Assembly (NCBI RefSeq): GCF_007096885.1
Contig: NZ_VJNO01000001.1
Location: 124,001 to 188,000 of the forward strand
Reading direction: 5' to 3'
Origin: Streptomyces sp. 130
Lineage (GTDB): Bacteria; Actinomycetota; Actinomycetes; Streptomycetales; Streptomycetaceae
Length of the DNA stretch: 64,000 nt
Shown: positions 8,616 through 17,521 of the stretch, in pieces
Numbering within the stretch: the first letter of the stretch is position 1
How the letters are laid out: each line of letters opens with the position of its first letter
Notes under the pieces: model-generated
What the model was told of the DNA's origin: nothing
The model's database searches: none
Seen by the model: the letters and a program-made list of their open reading frames with translations, nothing else
Translations under genes and position numbers: made by a program

Positions 8616-9686
8616 GTGAAGGCTCTCGTACTTTCCGGTGGGGCCGGCACCCGGCTCCGTCCCATCACCCATACCTCGGCGAAGCAGCTGGTCCCGGTGG
8701 CGAACAAGCCGGTGCTGTTCTACGGCCTGGAGGCCATCGCGGAGGCCGGCATCACCGAGGTCGGCATCATCGTGGGCGACACCGAGGAGGAGATCCGCGC
8801 GGCGGTCGGCGACGGTTCGCGCTTCGGCATCGACGTCACCTACATCCCGCAGGCCGAACCCCTCGGCCTCGCCCACGCGGTCCTGGTCGCCCAGCGTTTC
8901 CTGGGGGACGACGACTTCGTGATGTACCTGGGCGACAACTTCATCGTCGGGGGGATCGCGGACCTGGTCGAGGAGTTCCGCGCGGACCGGCCCGACGCGC
9001 GGATCCTGCTGACCCGGGTGCCCGACCCGACCTCGTTCGGCGTCGCGGAGCTGGACGGGGACGGCAGGGTGGTGGCCCTGGAGGAGAAGCCGGAGCACCC
9101 CAAGAGCGATCTCGCGCTCGTCGGCGTCTACCTCTTCACCCCGGCCGTCCACGAGGCCGTCCGCTCGATCCGCCCCTCCTGGCGCGGCGAGCTGGAGATC
9201 ACCCACGCCCTCCAGTGGCTCATCGACCGGGAACGCGACGTGCGCTCCACCATCATCCGCGGCTACTGGAAGGACACCGGCAACGTCACCGACATGCTGG
9301 AGGTCAACCGGACCGTGCTGGAGGGCATCGAGCCGTGCACCGACGGCGCGTACGTCGACGGCGAGAGCGAGATCATCGGCCGGGTGCTGATCGAACCGGG
9401 CGCCCGGGTCACCCGCAGCCGGATCGTCGGCCCCGCCGTCATCGGGACCGGGTCGGTGATCAGCGACGCCTATGTCGGCCCGTTCACCTCGGTCGCCCAG
9501 AACTGCCGCATCGAGGACAGCGAGATCGAGTACTCCATCGTCCTCGGGGGCGCGTCCATCGACGGGGTGAGGCGCGTGGAGGCCTCGCTGATCGGCCACG
9601 AAGTCGAGGTGACGCCCGCGCCCCGCAGCCCGTCGGCCCACCGACTCGTCCTCGGCGACCACAGCAAGGTGCAGATCTCCTCATGA
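8616..9686 (+). CDS. rmlA: Glucose-1-phosphate thymidylyltransferase, long form
   Basis: 356 aa from GTG 8616, which starts MKALVLSGGAGTRLRPIT. The upstream in-frame extension to 8439 is non-coding in character. Motifs include PVANKPVLFY, MYLGDNF, EEKPEHPKS and YWKDTGN. The C-terminal third (about 245-356, EIIGRVLIEPGARVTRSRIVG...) forms left-handed beta-helix hexapeptides, the StrD-like long version common in actinomycetes rather than the 290-aa RmlA. A TAAGGT -10 candidate is at 8555-8560. It opens the rmlA-rmlB-rmlD operon, with ATGA overlap to rmlB. It makes dTDP-glucose. Confidence 0.93.
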   Translation: MKALVLSGGAGTRLRPITHTSAKQLVPVANKPVLFYGLEAIAEAGITEVGIIVGDTEEEIRAAVGDGSRFGIDVTYIPQAEPLGLAHAVLVAQRFLGDDDFVMYLGDNFIVGGIADLVEEFRADRPDARILLTRVPDPTSFGVAELDGDGRVVALEEKPEHPKSDLALVGVYLFTPAVHEAVRSIRPSWRGELEITHALQWLIDRERDVRSTIIRGYWKDTGNVTDMLEVNRTVLEGIEPCTDGAYVDGESEIIGRVLIEPGARVTRSRIVGPAVIGTGSVISDAYVGPFTSVAQNCRIEDSEIEYSIVLGGASIDGVRRVEASLIGHEVEVTPAPRSPSAHRLVLGDHSKVQISS

Positions 9687-10672
9687 GCGGTACGCGCATC
9701 CTCGTCACCGGAGGCGCCGGCTTCATCGGCTCCCACTACGTCCGGACGCTGCTCGGCCCGGACGGCCCCGGCGACGTCTCCGTGACCGTGCTCGACGCCC
9801 TCACCTACGCGGGCAATCCGGCCAACCTGGACGAGGTCCGGGGCCGTGCGGACTTCTCCTTCGTGCACGGCGACATCTGCGACCCGGTGCTGGTGGGGCG
9901 GCTCATGGCCGGGCACGACCAGGTGGTGCACTTCGCCGCCGAGTCCCACGTGGACCGCTCCATCGACGGCGGCGCCGCCTTCGTCCGCACGAACGTCGTG
10001 GGCACCCACACCCTGGTCCACGCCGCGCACGAGGCGGGCGTCCGCACCTTTGTCCACGTCTCCACCGACGAGGTCTACGGCTCGATCGAGGAGGGCTCCT
10101 GGACCGAGGACGAACCCCTCGCGCCCACCTCCCCGTACTCCGCCTCCAAGGCGTCCAGTGACCTCATCGCCCTGGCGTACCACCGCACCCACGGCCTCGA
10201 CGTGCGCGTCACCCGCTGCTCCAACAACTTCGGGCACCACCACTTCCCCGAGAAGGTCATCCCGCTCTTCGTCACCAACCTCCTGGACGGCCGGCCCGTC
10301 CCGCTGTACGGCGACGGCGCCCATGTCCGCGACTGGCTGCACATCGACGACCACGTCCTGGGCATCGAACTCGTCCGCACCAAGGGCCGCCCCGGCGAGG
10401 TCTACAACATCGGCGGCGGTACCGAACTCTCCAACAAGGAGCTCACCCGGCTGCTCCTGGAGGCGTGCGACGCCGACTGGGACACCGATGTGGTCCATGT
10501 CGAGGACCGCAAGGGCCACGACCGGCGCTACTCCGTCGACTGCGCCAAGATCCGCGAGGAGCTGGGCTACGAGCCCCGCAAGGACTTCGCGGCCGGCCTC
10601 GCCGAGACCGTCCGCTGGTACCGCGAGAACCGCTCCTGGTGGGAACCGCTCAAGGAGAGGGCCGCCCTGTGA
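9683..10672 (+). CDS. rmlB: dTDP-glucose 4,6-dehydratase
   Basis: 329 aa; the start ATG overlaps the rmlA stop by 4 bp. Seen: NAD-binding TGGAGFIGSHYVR, DALTYAGNPANL, AAESHVDRSI, HVSTDEVYGS (the dehydratase DE pair), catalytic Tyr152-x3-Lys156 (SPYSASKA), and SNNFGHHHFPEKVIPL. All are diagnostic for RmlB. It converts dTDP-glucose to the 4-keto-6-deoxy intermediate in the cytoplasm and is coupled by a GTGA overlap to rmlD. Confidence 0.96.
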   Translation: MSGTRILVTGGAGFIGSHYVRTLLGPDGPGDVSVTVLDALTYAGNPANLDEVRGRADFSFVHGDICDPVLVGRLMAGHDQVVHFAAESHVDRSIDGGAAFVRTNVVGTHTLVHAAHEAGVRTFVHVSTDEVYGSIEEGSWTEDEPLAPTSPYSASKASSDLIALAYHRTHGLDVRVTRCSNNFGHHHFPEKVIPLFVTNLLDGRPVPLYGDGAHVRDWLHIDDHVLGIELVRTKGRPGEVYNIGGGTELSNKELTRLLLEACDADWDTDVVHVEDRKGHDRRYSVDCAKIREELGYEPRKDFAAGLAETVRWYRENRSWWEPLKERAAL

Positions 10673-11634
10673 GGCCGCGCTGGCTGGTCACCGGGGCCGG
10701 CGGCATGCTCGGCCGGGACCTGACGACCGCCCTGGCCCGCGAGGGCGCCACCGTGGTCGCCGCTGACCGGGCGGCCCTGGACATCGCCGACCCGGCGCGG
10801 GTCCGAGCCGTGTTCGAGGCCCACCGGCCCGCCGTCGTCGTGAACTGCGCCGCCTGGACCGCCGTGGACGACGCGGAGAGCCGGGAGGCCGAGGCGCTGC
10901 GCGTCAACGGCACCGGCCCCGCCGTCCTCGCCGACGCCTGCCGCACCCACGGCGGCGTCCTGCTGCACGTCTCCACCGACTACGTGTTCGCGGGCGACGC
11001 GGACCGGCCGTACCCGGAGGACGCCCCGACCGCCCCGCGCAGCGCGTACGGCCGCACCAAACTGGCCGGGGAGCGCGCCGTCCTGGAGACCCTGCCGGAC
11101 ACGGGCCACGTCGTGCGGACGGCCTGGCTCTACGGCGCGGGCGGCGCCAACTTCGTCCGTACGATGATCAAACTGGAGGCCGTCAAGGACACCCTCGACG
11201 TGGTGGACGACCAGCGCGGACAGCCCACCTGGACCGTGGATCTCGCCTCCCGGCTGGTCCTGCTCGGCCTCGCCGCGCTCGACGGCAGCGCCCCGGCGGG
11301 CGTCTACCACGGCACCAGCGGCGGTGCCACGAGCTGGTACGGCCTGGCCCGCGAGGTGTTCCGGCTGCTCGGCGCCGACCCGGACCGGGTCCGCCCGGTC
11401 GGCAGCGCCGCCTTCGCCAGGCCCGCGCCCCGGCCCGCGTACAGCGTCCTCGCGCACGACCGCCTCCGGGCCGCGGGCATCGCCCCGGTCCGCGACTGGC
11501 GTGCGGCGCTGCACGCGGCCTTCCCCGCGCTCCTCGCCGCCGAACGCCCGGGTCAGCGCCCGGCCGGGCTGAACGCCGACGCGCCGGACCGGCCCCCGGG
11601 GACGGCCGGACCGTCCGCGCGCAGCCGCGCGTAG
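10669..11634 (+). CDS. rmlD: dTDP-4-dehydrorhamnose reductase
   Basis: 321 aa from a GTG that overlaps the rmlB stop. Seen: VTGAGGMLGRDL near the N-terminus, NCAAWTAVDDAE, HVSTDYVFAG, SAYGRTKLAGE (Tyr-x3-Lys), and VRTAWLYG. It performs the final NADPH reduction to dTDP-L-rhamnose. The last 82 bp, a Pro/Ala-rich tail after the catalytic domain, overlap the end of rmlC on the other strand, so the two convergent genes share coding DNA. Confidence 0.94.
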   Translation: MRPRWLVTGAGGMLGRDLTTALAREGATVVAADRAALDIADPARVRAVFEAHRPAVVVNCAAWTAVDDAESREAEALRVNGTGPAVLADACRTHGGVLLHVSTDYVFAGDADRPYPEDAPTAPRSAYGRTKLAGERAVLETLPDTGHVVRTAWLYGAGGANFVRTMIKLEAVKDTLDVVDDQRGQPTWTVDLASRLVLLGLAALDGSAPAGVYHGTSGGATSWYGLAREVFRLLGADPDRVRPVGSAAFARPAPRPAYSVLAHDRLRAAGIAPVRDWRAALHAAFPALLAAERPGQRPAGLNADAPDRPPGTAGPSARSRA

Positions 11635-12206
11635 TACGCCTCGCACGCCTCGTACGAGGGCAGCAGCCCGCGCTCCTCGGCCTCGGCGAGCTTCGGGGCC
11701 GAGGCGTCCTTCGGGGAGAGCAGCGGCGCGATGTCCGCCGGCCACTCGATGCCCAGCTCCGGGTCGAGCGGGTCGACGCCGTGCTCCCGCTCCGGCGCGT
11801 ACCCCTCGGAGCAGAGGTACAGCACGCACGCGTCGTCGGTCAGCGCCATGAACCCGTGCCCGAGCCCCTCCGCGAGGTAGACCGCCCGGTGGTCGGTGTC
11901 GTCCAGCCGGACCGCCTCCCACCGCTTGTACGTGGGCGAGCCGGTGCGTACGTCCACGATCACGTCCAGCACCGCGCCCCGCACGCACTTCACGTACTTC
12001 GCCTGCCCCGGCGGCACGTCCGCGAAGTGGATGCCGCGCAGCGTGCCCCGCCGCGAGCTGGAGAAATTGGCCTGGGCCAGACCCAGCGCGTGCCCGGCCG
12101 CCGCCCCCAGGTCCGCCGCCCGGAACCACTCGTGGAAGCTGCCGCGGCCGTCCGGGAAGACCGTGGGCTCGTGCACCCAGGCCCCGGGAACGGAGAGCCG
12201 GCGCAT
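11553..12206 (-). CDS. rmlC: dTDP-4-dehydrorhamnose 3,5-epimerase
   Basis: 217 aa cupin. The ATG at 12206 gives MRRLSVPGAWVHEPTVFPDG. Motifs: QANFSSSRRGTLRGIHF (catalytic His60), VDVRTGSPTYKRW, EGLGHGFMAL, and SEGYAPEREHGVDPLDPELGIEWP. The C-terminal Ala/Gly-rich tail runs into the rmlD tail. Unlike the usual single rml operon, rmlC is transcribed towards rmlABD, diverging from proB. All four rhamnose genes are therefore present within 3.6 kb, and with them dTDP-L-rhamnose can be made. Confidence 0.94.
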   Translation of the reverse strand: MRRLSVPGAWVHEPTVFPDGRGSFHEWFRAADLGAAAGHALGLAQANFSSSRRGTLRGIHFADVPPGQAKYVKCVRGAVLDVIVDVRTGSPTYKRWEAVRLDDTDHRAVYLAEGLGHGFMALTDDACVLYLCSEGYAPEREHGVDPLDPELGIEWPADIAPLLSPKDASAPKLAEAEERGLLPSYEACEAYYARLRADGPAVPGGRSGASAFSPAGR

Positions 12207-12399
12207 GCGATCACATCCTGTTCGCGGTCCGCGGGGCCCGCTGCCGGCCCCGGTGTCTCTGCCCAACGAGTCCGGGGGCCGAACGGACACGGAACGGGGC
12301 ATGGGCCGACGAGGAGGTTTCCAGGGTGCGGAACGCGAAGGCGCCGGATTCCGCTGTCGCGTAGATTGCGTGGTCCAGCGAGCGAATGCGGGGGACCGG

Positions 12400-13527
12400 G
12401 TGTCAGGGGCAAGGCAGGGCGTGACGGAAGCCCGCAGGATCGTGGTCAAGGTCGGTTCCTCCTCCCTCACCACCGCCGCCGGCGGCCTCGACGCCGACCG
12501 CGTCGACGCCCTCGTCGACGTACTGGCCAAGGTCCGCGACGGCGGCGAACGCGAGGTCGTCCTCGTCTCCTCCGGCGCCATCGCGGCCGGACTCGCCCCG
12601 CTCGGACTGCACCGCAGGCCCAGGGACCTGGCCCGCCAGCAGGCCGCCGCCAGCGTCGGCCAGGGGCTGCTCGTGGCCCGCTACACCGCCTCCTTCGCCC
12701 GCTACGGCATCCGCGTCGGCCAGGTCCTGCTCACCAGCAACGACACCAGCCGCCGGGCCCACTACCGCAACGCCTACCGCACCCTCGACCAGCTCCTGGA
12801 CATGGGCGCGCTGCCCGTCGTCAACGAGAACGACACCGTCGCCACGGACGAGATCCGCTTCGGCGACAACGACCGGCTCGCCGCGCTCGTCGCCCATCTG
12901 GTCCGCGCCGACCTGCTGGTCCTCCTCTCCGATGTCGACGGCCTCTACGACGGCGACCCGAGCATCCCCGGCACCACCCGCATCGCCCAGGTCACCGGCC
13001 CCGCCGACCTGGCCGGGGTCAGCATCGGCAGCGCGGGCAAGGCGGGCGTCGGCACCGGCGGCATGGTCACCAAGGTGGAGGCCGCCCGGATCGCCACCGC
13101 CGCCGGCATCCCCGTCGTCCTCACCTCCGCGAGCCACGCCGCCGACGCGCTCGCCGGCCGCGACACCGGCACCTACTTCCACCGCACCGGCCGCCGCTCC
13201 GCCGACCGGCTCCTGTGGCTCGCCCACGCCTCGACCCCGCGCGGCTCGCTGACCCTGGACGACGGGGCGGTGCAGGCGGTCGTGGAGCGCCACAGCTCCC
13301 TGCTGCCGGCCGGGATCGCGGCGGTCGAGGGCGAGTTCACCGCGGGCGACCCGGTGGAGCTGCGCGATCTGCGGGGCCGGCCCGTGGCGCGCGGGCTCGT
13401 CAACTTCGACGCCAAGGAGATGCCGCGGCTCCTCGGCCGCTCCACCCGCGACCTCGCCCGGGACCTCGGACCCGCCTACGAACGCGAGGTCGTACACCGG
13501 GACGATCTCGTCCTCCTGCACGGCTGA
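12400..13527 (+). CDS. proB: Glutamate 5-kinase
   Basis: 375 aa from GTG 12400 behind GGGGGA; GTG 12421 is an alternative. The amino-acid kinase domain covers about 10-260 (RRIVVKVGSSSLTT, VSSGAIAAGL, NENDTVATDEIRFGDND, GTGGMVTKVEAA), followed by a C-terminal PUA domain (about 280-370). It catalyses the first step of proline synthesis. A TAGATT -10 candidate lies at 12362-12367 in the 193-bp divergent region shared with rmlC. proA follows 0.7 kb downstream, separated by a small unknown gene. Confidence 0.95.
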   Translation: MSGARQGVTEARRIVVKVGSSSLTTAAGGLDADRVDALVDVLAKVRDGGEREVVLVSSGAIAAGLAPLGLHRRPRDLARQQAAASVGQGLLVARYTASFARYGIRVGQVLLTSNDTSRRAHYRNAYRTLDQLLDMGALPVVNENDTVATDEIRFGDNDRLAALVAHLVRADLLVLLSDVDGLYDGDPSIPGTTRIAQVTGPADLAGVSIGSAGKAGVGTGGMVTKVEAARIATAAGIPVVLTSASHAADALAGRDTGTYFHRTGRRSADRLLWLAHASTPRGSLTLDDGAVQAVVERHSSLLPAGIAAVEGEFTAGDPVELRDLRGRPVARGLVNFDAKEMPRLLGRSTRDLARDLGPAYEREVVHRDDLVLLHG

Positions 13528-13667
13528 CGCCCCCGAAACGGCTGAAAGTCCAGCCTTCGGACCGGGACCTTCACGAAAACCGCCCCACACCGGCCCGCGG
13601 GCTGGTCCACTTTGTAGCAGGGAAACTGCGGGGTACAGCAAAAGCAACACATCACAGGAGGCCGCCG

Positions 13668-14168
13668 GTGAGACGAGCGCGCCCGGGGGCGCCGCCCCGA
13701 GGAACGGGTGGCCGCACCCTGACCAGTGTGGGAGCGGGGGCCGGCTTCGACGGGAGCGGGCCCCCGGACCGGAGGGACGAGCGCCCCGGCCGGCCGGAGC
13801 CGCGACCGGCCGGCCAGGAGCACACCCCGTCGAAGCTGTGGCACGTCACCCTCTGCGTCTCGGGGAACGAGTTCCCCCTGAAGGAGGTCAGACGCGGGCT
13901 CGAACAGCTCGCGCACGACCACCCGTTCCTGCTGACCAGCCGTTATGCCAACGACCACGCGGAGATCCGCTACTGGGAGGAGGCCCGCGACCTGCACGAC
14001 GCGGCGGCGGTGGCCCTGCGGCTGTGGGGCGAGCACCGCTCCACCGCCGGCCTGCCGCCCTGGGCGATCGTCGGCCTGGAGGTCATCGACCGCGAGACCT
14101 ACCACCAGCGCGTCGCCGAGGGATACGGGCCGCCTCCGGCAGCCCCGGTCGGCGTCCACCCGTACTGA
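13668..14168 (+). CDS. Conserved hypothetical protein between proB and proA
   Basis: 166 aa. GTG 13668 sits 6 nt after a full AGGAGG, which decides the start. The first 50-55 residues are Arg/Pro/Gly-rich and look disordered. The folded part begins near [20 protein letters not shown] and contains [20 protein letters not shown] and [23 protein letters not shown] do not recognise a characterised family. The position matches an uncharacterised gene I recall between proB and proA in S. coelicolor, so it is probably a conserved Streptomyces protein. No signal peptide or membrane segment is seen. Confidence 0.75.
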   Translation: MRRARPGAPPRGTGGRTLTSVGAGAGFDGSGPPDRRDERPGRPEPRPAGQEHTPSKLWHVTLCVSGNEFPLKEVRRGLEQLAHDHPFLLTSRYANDHAEIRYWEEARDLHDAAAVALRLWGEHRSTAGLPPWAIVGLEVIDRETYHQRVAEGYGPPPAAPVGVHPY

Positions 14169-14220
14169 CCGGCCGCCGTCCGGCGAAACGGCCGTCTCGC
14201 ATCACGGGATGCGTACGGAA

Positions 14221-14251
14221 TGCCCGCAGGGCGCGCATTACCCTGCGGGCA
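14221..14251 (+). promoter_or_regulatory. Palindrome and leaderless -10 box at the proA start
   Basis: A perfect 11-bp stem (14221-14231 with 14241-14251) has a 9-nt loop, and its last base is the A of the proA ATG. The loop and right arm contain TACCCT (14239-14244), a -10 box ending 6 nt before the ATG, so proA is probably leaderless. A protein bound to the palindrome would cover the promoter. Confidence 0.5.
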
Positions 14252-15534
14252 TGACCACGCTCTCGCCGTACGACAACATGTCTCCCGTGGCCCAGGCCGC
14301 CTACCGGGCCCGCTCCGCCGCCGCCGACATCGCGCCACTTCCGCGCGCGGCGAAGGACGACGCACTCCTGGCGATCGCCGACGCGCTGGAAGTACGGACG
14401 AGCGACATCCTGGCGGCCAACGCCGAGGACGTGGCGCGCGCCCGTGAGGCGGGCACCAGCGAATCCGTCGTGGACCGGCTGACCCTCACCCCGGAGCGCA
14501 TCCGCGCCATCGCCGCCGATGTACGGCACGTCGCCGCCCTGCCCGACCCGGTCGGCGAGGTCGTCCGCGGCTCGACCCTGCCCAACGGCATCGACCTGCG
14601 CCAGGTCCGGGTGCCGCTCGGCGTCGTCGGGATCATCTACGAGGCCCGGCCCAACGTGACCGTCGACGCCGCCGCCCTCTGCCTGAAGTCGGGCAACGCC
14701 GTCCTGCTGCGCGGCTCGTCCTCCGCCTTCGCGTCGAACACCGCCCTGGTGCGGGTGCTCCGCGACGCCGTGGGCGGCTCCGGACTGCCGGCCGACGCGG
14801 TGCAGCTGGTGCCGGGCGAGAGCCGCGACTCGGTGCGCGAGCTGATGCGCGCCCGGGGCCTCGTGGACGTGCTCATCCCGCGCGGCGGCGCCTCGCTGAT
14901 CCGCACGGTGGTCGAGGAGTCCACCGTCCCCGTCATCGAGACCGGCACCGGCAACTGCCATGTGTACGTGGACGCGGAGACCGACCTGGACATGGCGGTG
15001 GAGATCCTGGTCAACTCCAAGGCCCAGCGCCCCAGCGTGTGCAACGCCGCCGAGACCCTGCTCGTCCACCAGGACGTCGCCGACGCCTTCCTGCCGCGCG
15101 CCCTGGACGCCCTGGCCGAGGCCGGGGTGACCGTGCACGGCGACGAACGGGTGCTGCGGTACGCCGAGGGCTCCAAGGCCACGGTGGTGGCGGCGACCCC
15201 GGAGGACTGGGAGACCGAATACCTCTCGTACGACATCGCGGCGGCCGTCGTGGAGTCGCTGGACGCGGCCGTGGCGCACATCCGGCTCTGGTCCTCCGGC
15301 CACACCGAGGCCATCGTGACCACCTCGCAGGCCGCCGCCCGCCGCTTCACCCAGCTGGTGGACTCCACCACGGTGGCCGTCAACGCCTCGACCCGGTTCA
15401 CCGACGGAGGCCAGTTCGGTTTCGGCGCCGAGATCGGCATCTCCACGCAGAAGCTGCACGCCAGGGGCCCCATGGGGCTGCCGGAGCTGACGTCGACCAA
15501 GTACATCGTCACCGGCGACGGCCATGTGAGGTGA
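14251..15534 (+). CDS. proA: Gamma-glutamyl-phosphate reductase
   Basis: 427 aa, matching the usual ProA length. Aldehyde-dehydrogenase fold: [46 protein letters not shown], and the active-site Cys264 in [14 protein letters not shown]. The C-terminal signature [20 protein letters not shown] is present. It makes glutamate semialdehyde for proline. The start abuts a -10-like box and palindrome, so it has its own leaderless promoter rather than depending on proB. Confidence 0.97.
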   Translation: MTTLSPYDNMSPVAQAAYRARSAAADIAPLPRAAKDDALLAIADALEVRTSDILAANAEDVARAREAGTSESVVDRLTLTPERIRAIAADVRHVAALPDPVGEVVRGSTLPNGIDLRQVRVPLGVVGIIYEARPNVTVDAAALCLKSGNAVLLRGSSSAFASNTALVRVLRDAVGGSGLPADAVQLVPGESRDSVRELMRARGLVDVLIPRGGASLIRTVVEESTVPVIETGTGNCHVYVDAETDLDMAVEILVNSKAQRPSVCNAAETLLVHQDVADAFLPRALDALAEAGVTVHGDERVLRYAEGSKATVVAATPEDWETEYLSYDIAAAVVESLDAAVAHIRLWSSGHTEAIVTTSQAAARRFTQLVDSTTVAVNASTRFTDGGQFGFGAEIGISTQKLHARGPMGLPELTSTKYIVTGDGHVR

Positions 15535-15598
15535 CCCGGTGACAGGCGAATGCGCCGTCTCCCTGCCCAAAGCGGTCCGCCGGGGCTAGTCTGAAACC

Positions 15599-16186
15599 GT
15601 GGCGGACGACGCGGGGGGCAGGCCGTACCCGGACGGCTGGGAGCCCGACGACGACCGCGGGGGCGCGGACGAGGACTTCGCCTCCGTGGTGTTCGACGAG
15701 GACTTCGTACGGGCCGCCGAATTCCACGAACCGACCGCCGTCGAGCGGCTGCTGGCCGCGGCCGAGGCGCGGGCCGAGGCCGACGCCCGGCGGGCCGGTG
15801 CCCGCGGCGGCCCCTTCGACGACGAGCTGTTCGACGAGGGCTACGGTCCGGGCGGCTACGGCGGCCCGGACGGCTACGACCCCTTGGACGCGGACGACTT
15901 CCGGGAGCACGGGCCCTACGGGCGCCACGGCGGCGCGCTGCGTCCGTACCGGGGGGCGGCCCGCTGGCACCGGCCGGTCGCCTGGCTGCTGGCCGTCCTG
16001 ATGGGCGTCGGCATGGTCGCCCTGGCCTTCAGCGCCGTCTACCGCAACGGCTCGGGGGACCGGCAGGACCAGGTCCCGCCGCCGGCCTCCACCGGTGTGG
16101 ACAGCGCGCCGGGCCCCGGCTCCGCCCCTTCGGACGCGGACGACCACTCCCGCCCGATGGTCTCCGCCGTCCCGCGCACCCCCTGA
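15599..16186 (+). CDS. SCO2584-like one-pass membrane protein (spore wall complex candidate)
   Basis: 195 aa. GTG 15599 follows TAGTCT (15587-15592) by 6 nt, a leaderless start. The N-terminus carries DEDFASVVFDEDFVRAAEFHE, a motif shared with the next gene, then a Gly/Asp/Tyr-rich acidic region. One transmembrane helix follows (about 123-143, RPVAWLLAVLMGVGMVALAF) and a short Pro/Ser-rich outer tail. As I recall, S. coelicolor SCO2584 takes part in the spore-wall-synthesising complex. Assignment here is by motif, topology and position beside proA. Confidence 0.78.
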   Translation: MADDAGGRPYPDGWEPDDDRGGADEDFASVVFDEDFVRAAEFHEPTAVERLLAAAEARAEADARRAGARGGPFDDELFDEGYGPGGYGGPDGYDPLDADDFREHGPYGRHGGALRPYRGAARWHRPVAWLLAVLMGVGMVALAFSAVYRNGSGDRQDQVPPPASTGVDSAPGPGSAPSDADDHSRPMVSAVPRTP

Positions 16187-16381
16187 CCCGCGCGCACCCC
16201 TGACCCGCGCACTCCGGCCGGGGGCGGGCCGGCGGCCTCGCTCCTCCGTCCGGCGGTCCGGTGGAACTCCCCGGTGGTTGCCGGGCGTCACCGCGTTTAC
16301 CGTCGTCATGTTCGACCCACCCTGAAGGTATGACCCCTCCTCCGTCCGAAGAGGGGACTTCTCACGGAGTCGGGAGAAGTC

Positions 16382-17521
16382 ATGGCACACCGCGGAGATC
16401 CGCCCGACGGCCCGGCGGAGAACGGCGCGCACGGCCCGGACGACGACTACGGCTCACTCGTCTTCGACGAGTCCTTCGTACGGGCCGCCCGACTGCAGGA
16501 ATTCTCCGCCCAGGAACGCATGGGGCAGCACGCCCGCGCCGTCCGGAGCCTGCCCGGCCGGGCCTACCGCAACGGTTCCCGGATCGCCATCGCCCTGATG
16601 ATCCTCATCGCCCTTGCCTTCGGGACGGCCGTCTTCATGGGCCTGAGCCACCCCTACGAGACCCCCGCCACCGCCCGGAAGCCCGAACCCCTGCGGATGA
16701 CCCTCGTCCCCCTCGCCCCGCGCGGCGCCGTCCCCGCGGGCACCCCCGCCGCCCTCTTCGCGAGCAGCCCCGCCGCCCACTATCCGAAGGGCCGCGACGG
16801 CATCAACCCGCCGCCCGCCCGGCGCACCGCCGACTTCTCGGAGAGCGAGGTGAGCGCCGCCCTGGCCACCGTCAAGGACTATCTGGCCGCCTCCTCGCTC
16901 GACCCCGACGTACTCAGCGGAAACACGGTGCGCCCTGTGGAAGCACTGCTCGACCCGGACCAGATGGAGCAGTTCGAGCGCAGCGTCGACGAGCCCTACG
17001 ACGACGGGCAGCACGCCGCGACCGGCTGGCTCGTCCGCTTCGACCCGGCCCAGGTCGCCCCGGACCCCGAGATCCGGGTCCGCGGCACCCTGCGCTACAC
17101 CCAGACCGGGTCCGACGCCCTGGAGGTCGTCTCGGACCACACCTTCACCTACGCCCTGCGGCCCGCCGTGTCGGGCCCCCAGCCGAAGGGCGGCGCCTCC
17201 CTGTTCACCGTGCGGCGGGAGATGCGCTTCCGGTTCGACCGGGAGGACCTGCGGCTGCACCGGCTGGAGGCACAGACCAGCTACCTCCAGGCGGGCCCGC
17301 AGTCCTGCCCGGCCGACGCCTCGGGAGCCCTGCGCCCGCTGCTCGCCGGCCAGCGGGCGGTCTCGCGCGGACCGGCCGGCACCGACCCGTACGCCACCAA
17401 CCGGCCCGTCGCCGCTCTCTGCGGGACGCTGGAGGTCAGCTCCCTTCCGCCGAAGGCCCCCGCGAGTCCTCAGGGCCCTCCGGCCCCTCCGGCCCGGACG
17501 GCCGCGCGGAGCCACCCGTAG
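16382..17521 (+). CDS. SCO2583-like membrane-anchored protein, paralogue of the preceding gene
   Basis: 379 aa, ATG 16382 behind GGGAGAAG. The N-terminus repeats the neighbour's motif (DDYGSLVFDESFVRAARLQEFSAQER), then RAYRNGSRIAIALMILIALAFGTAVFMG gives one transmembrane helix (about 60-83). A 290-aa extracytoplasmic domain follows (EVSAALATVKDYLAASSLDPDVL..., RYTQTGSDALEVVSDHTFTYAL) that I do not recognise. Shared N-termini suggest both paralogues dock on a common cytoplasmic partner. The last 86 bp overlap the convergent M48 protease gene. Confidence 0.75.
   Translation: MAHRGDPPDGPAENGAHGPDDDYGSLVFDESFVRAARLQEFSAQERMGQHARAVRSLPGRAYRNGSRIAIALMILIALAFGTAVFMGLSHPYETPATARKPEPLRMTLVPLAPRGAVPAGTPAALFASSPAAHYPKGRDGINPPPARRTADFSESEVSAALATVKDYLAASSLDPDVLSGNTVRPVEALLDPDQMEQFERSVDEPYDDGQHAATGWLVRFDPAQVAPDPEIRVRGTLRYTQTGSDALEVVSDHTFTYALRPAVSGPQPKGGASLFTVRREMRFRFDREDLRLHRLEAQTSYLQAGPQSCPADASGALRPLLAGQRAVSRGPAGTDPYATNRPVAALCGTLEVSSLPPKAPASPQGPPAPPARTAARSHP

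Noticed and set aside
12582..13173. Minus-strand open frame opposite proB
   Set aside because: Antisense shadow; proB motifs and PUA domain are clear on the plus strand.
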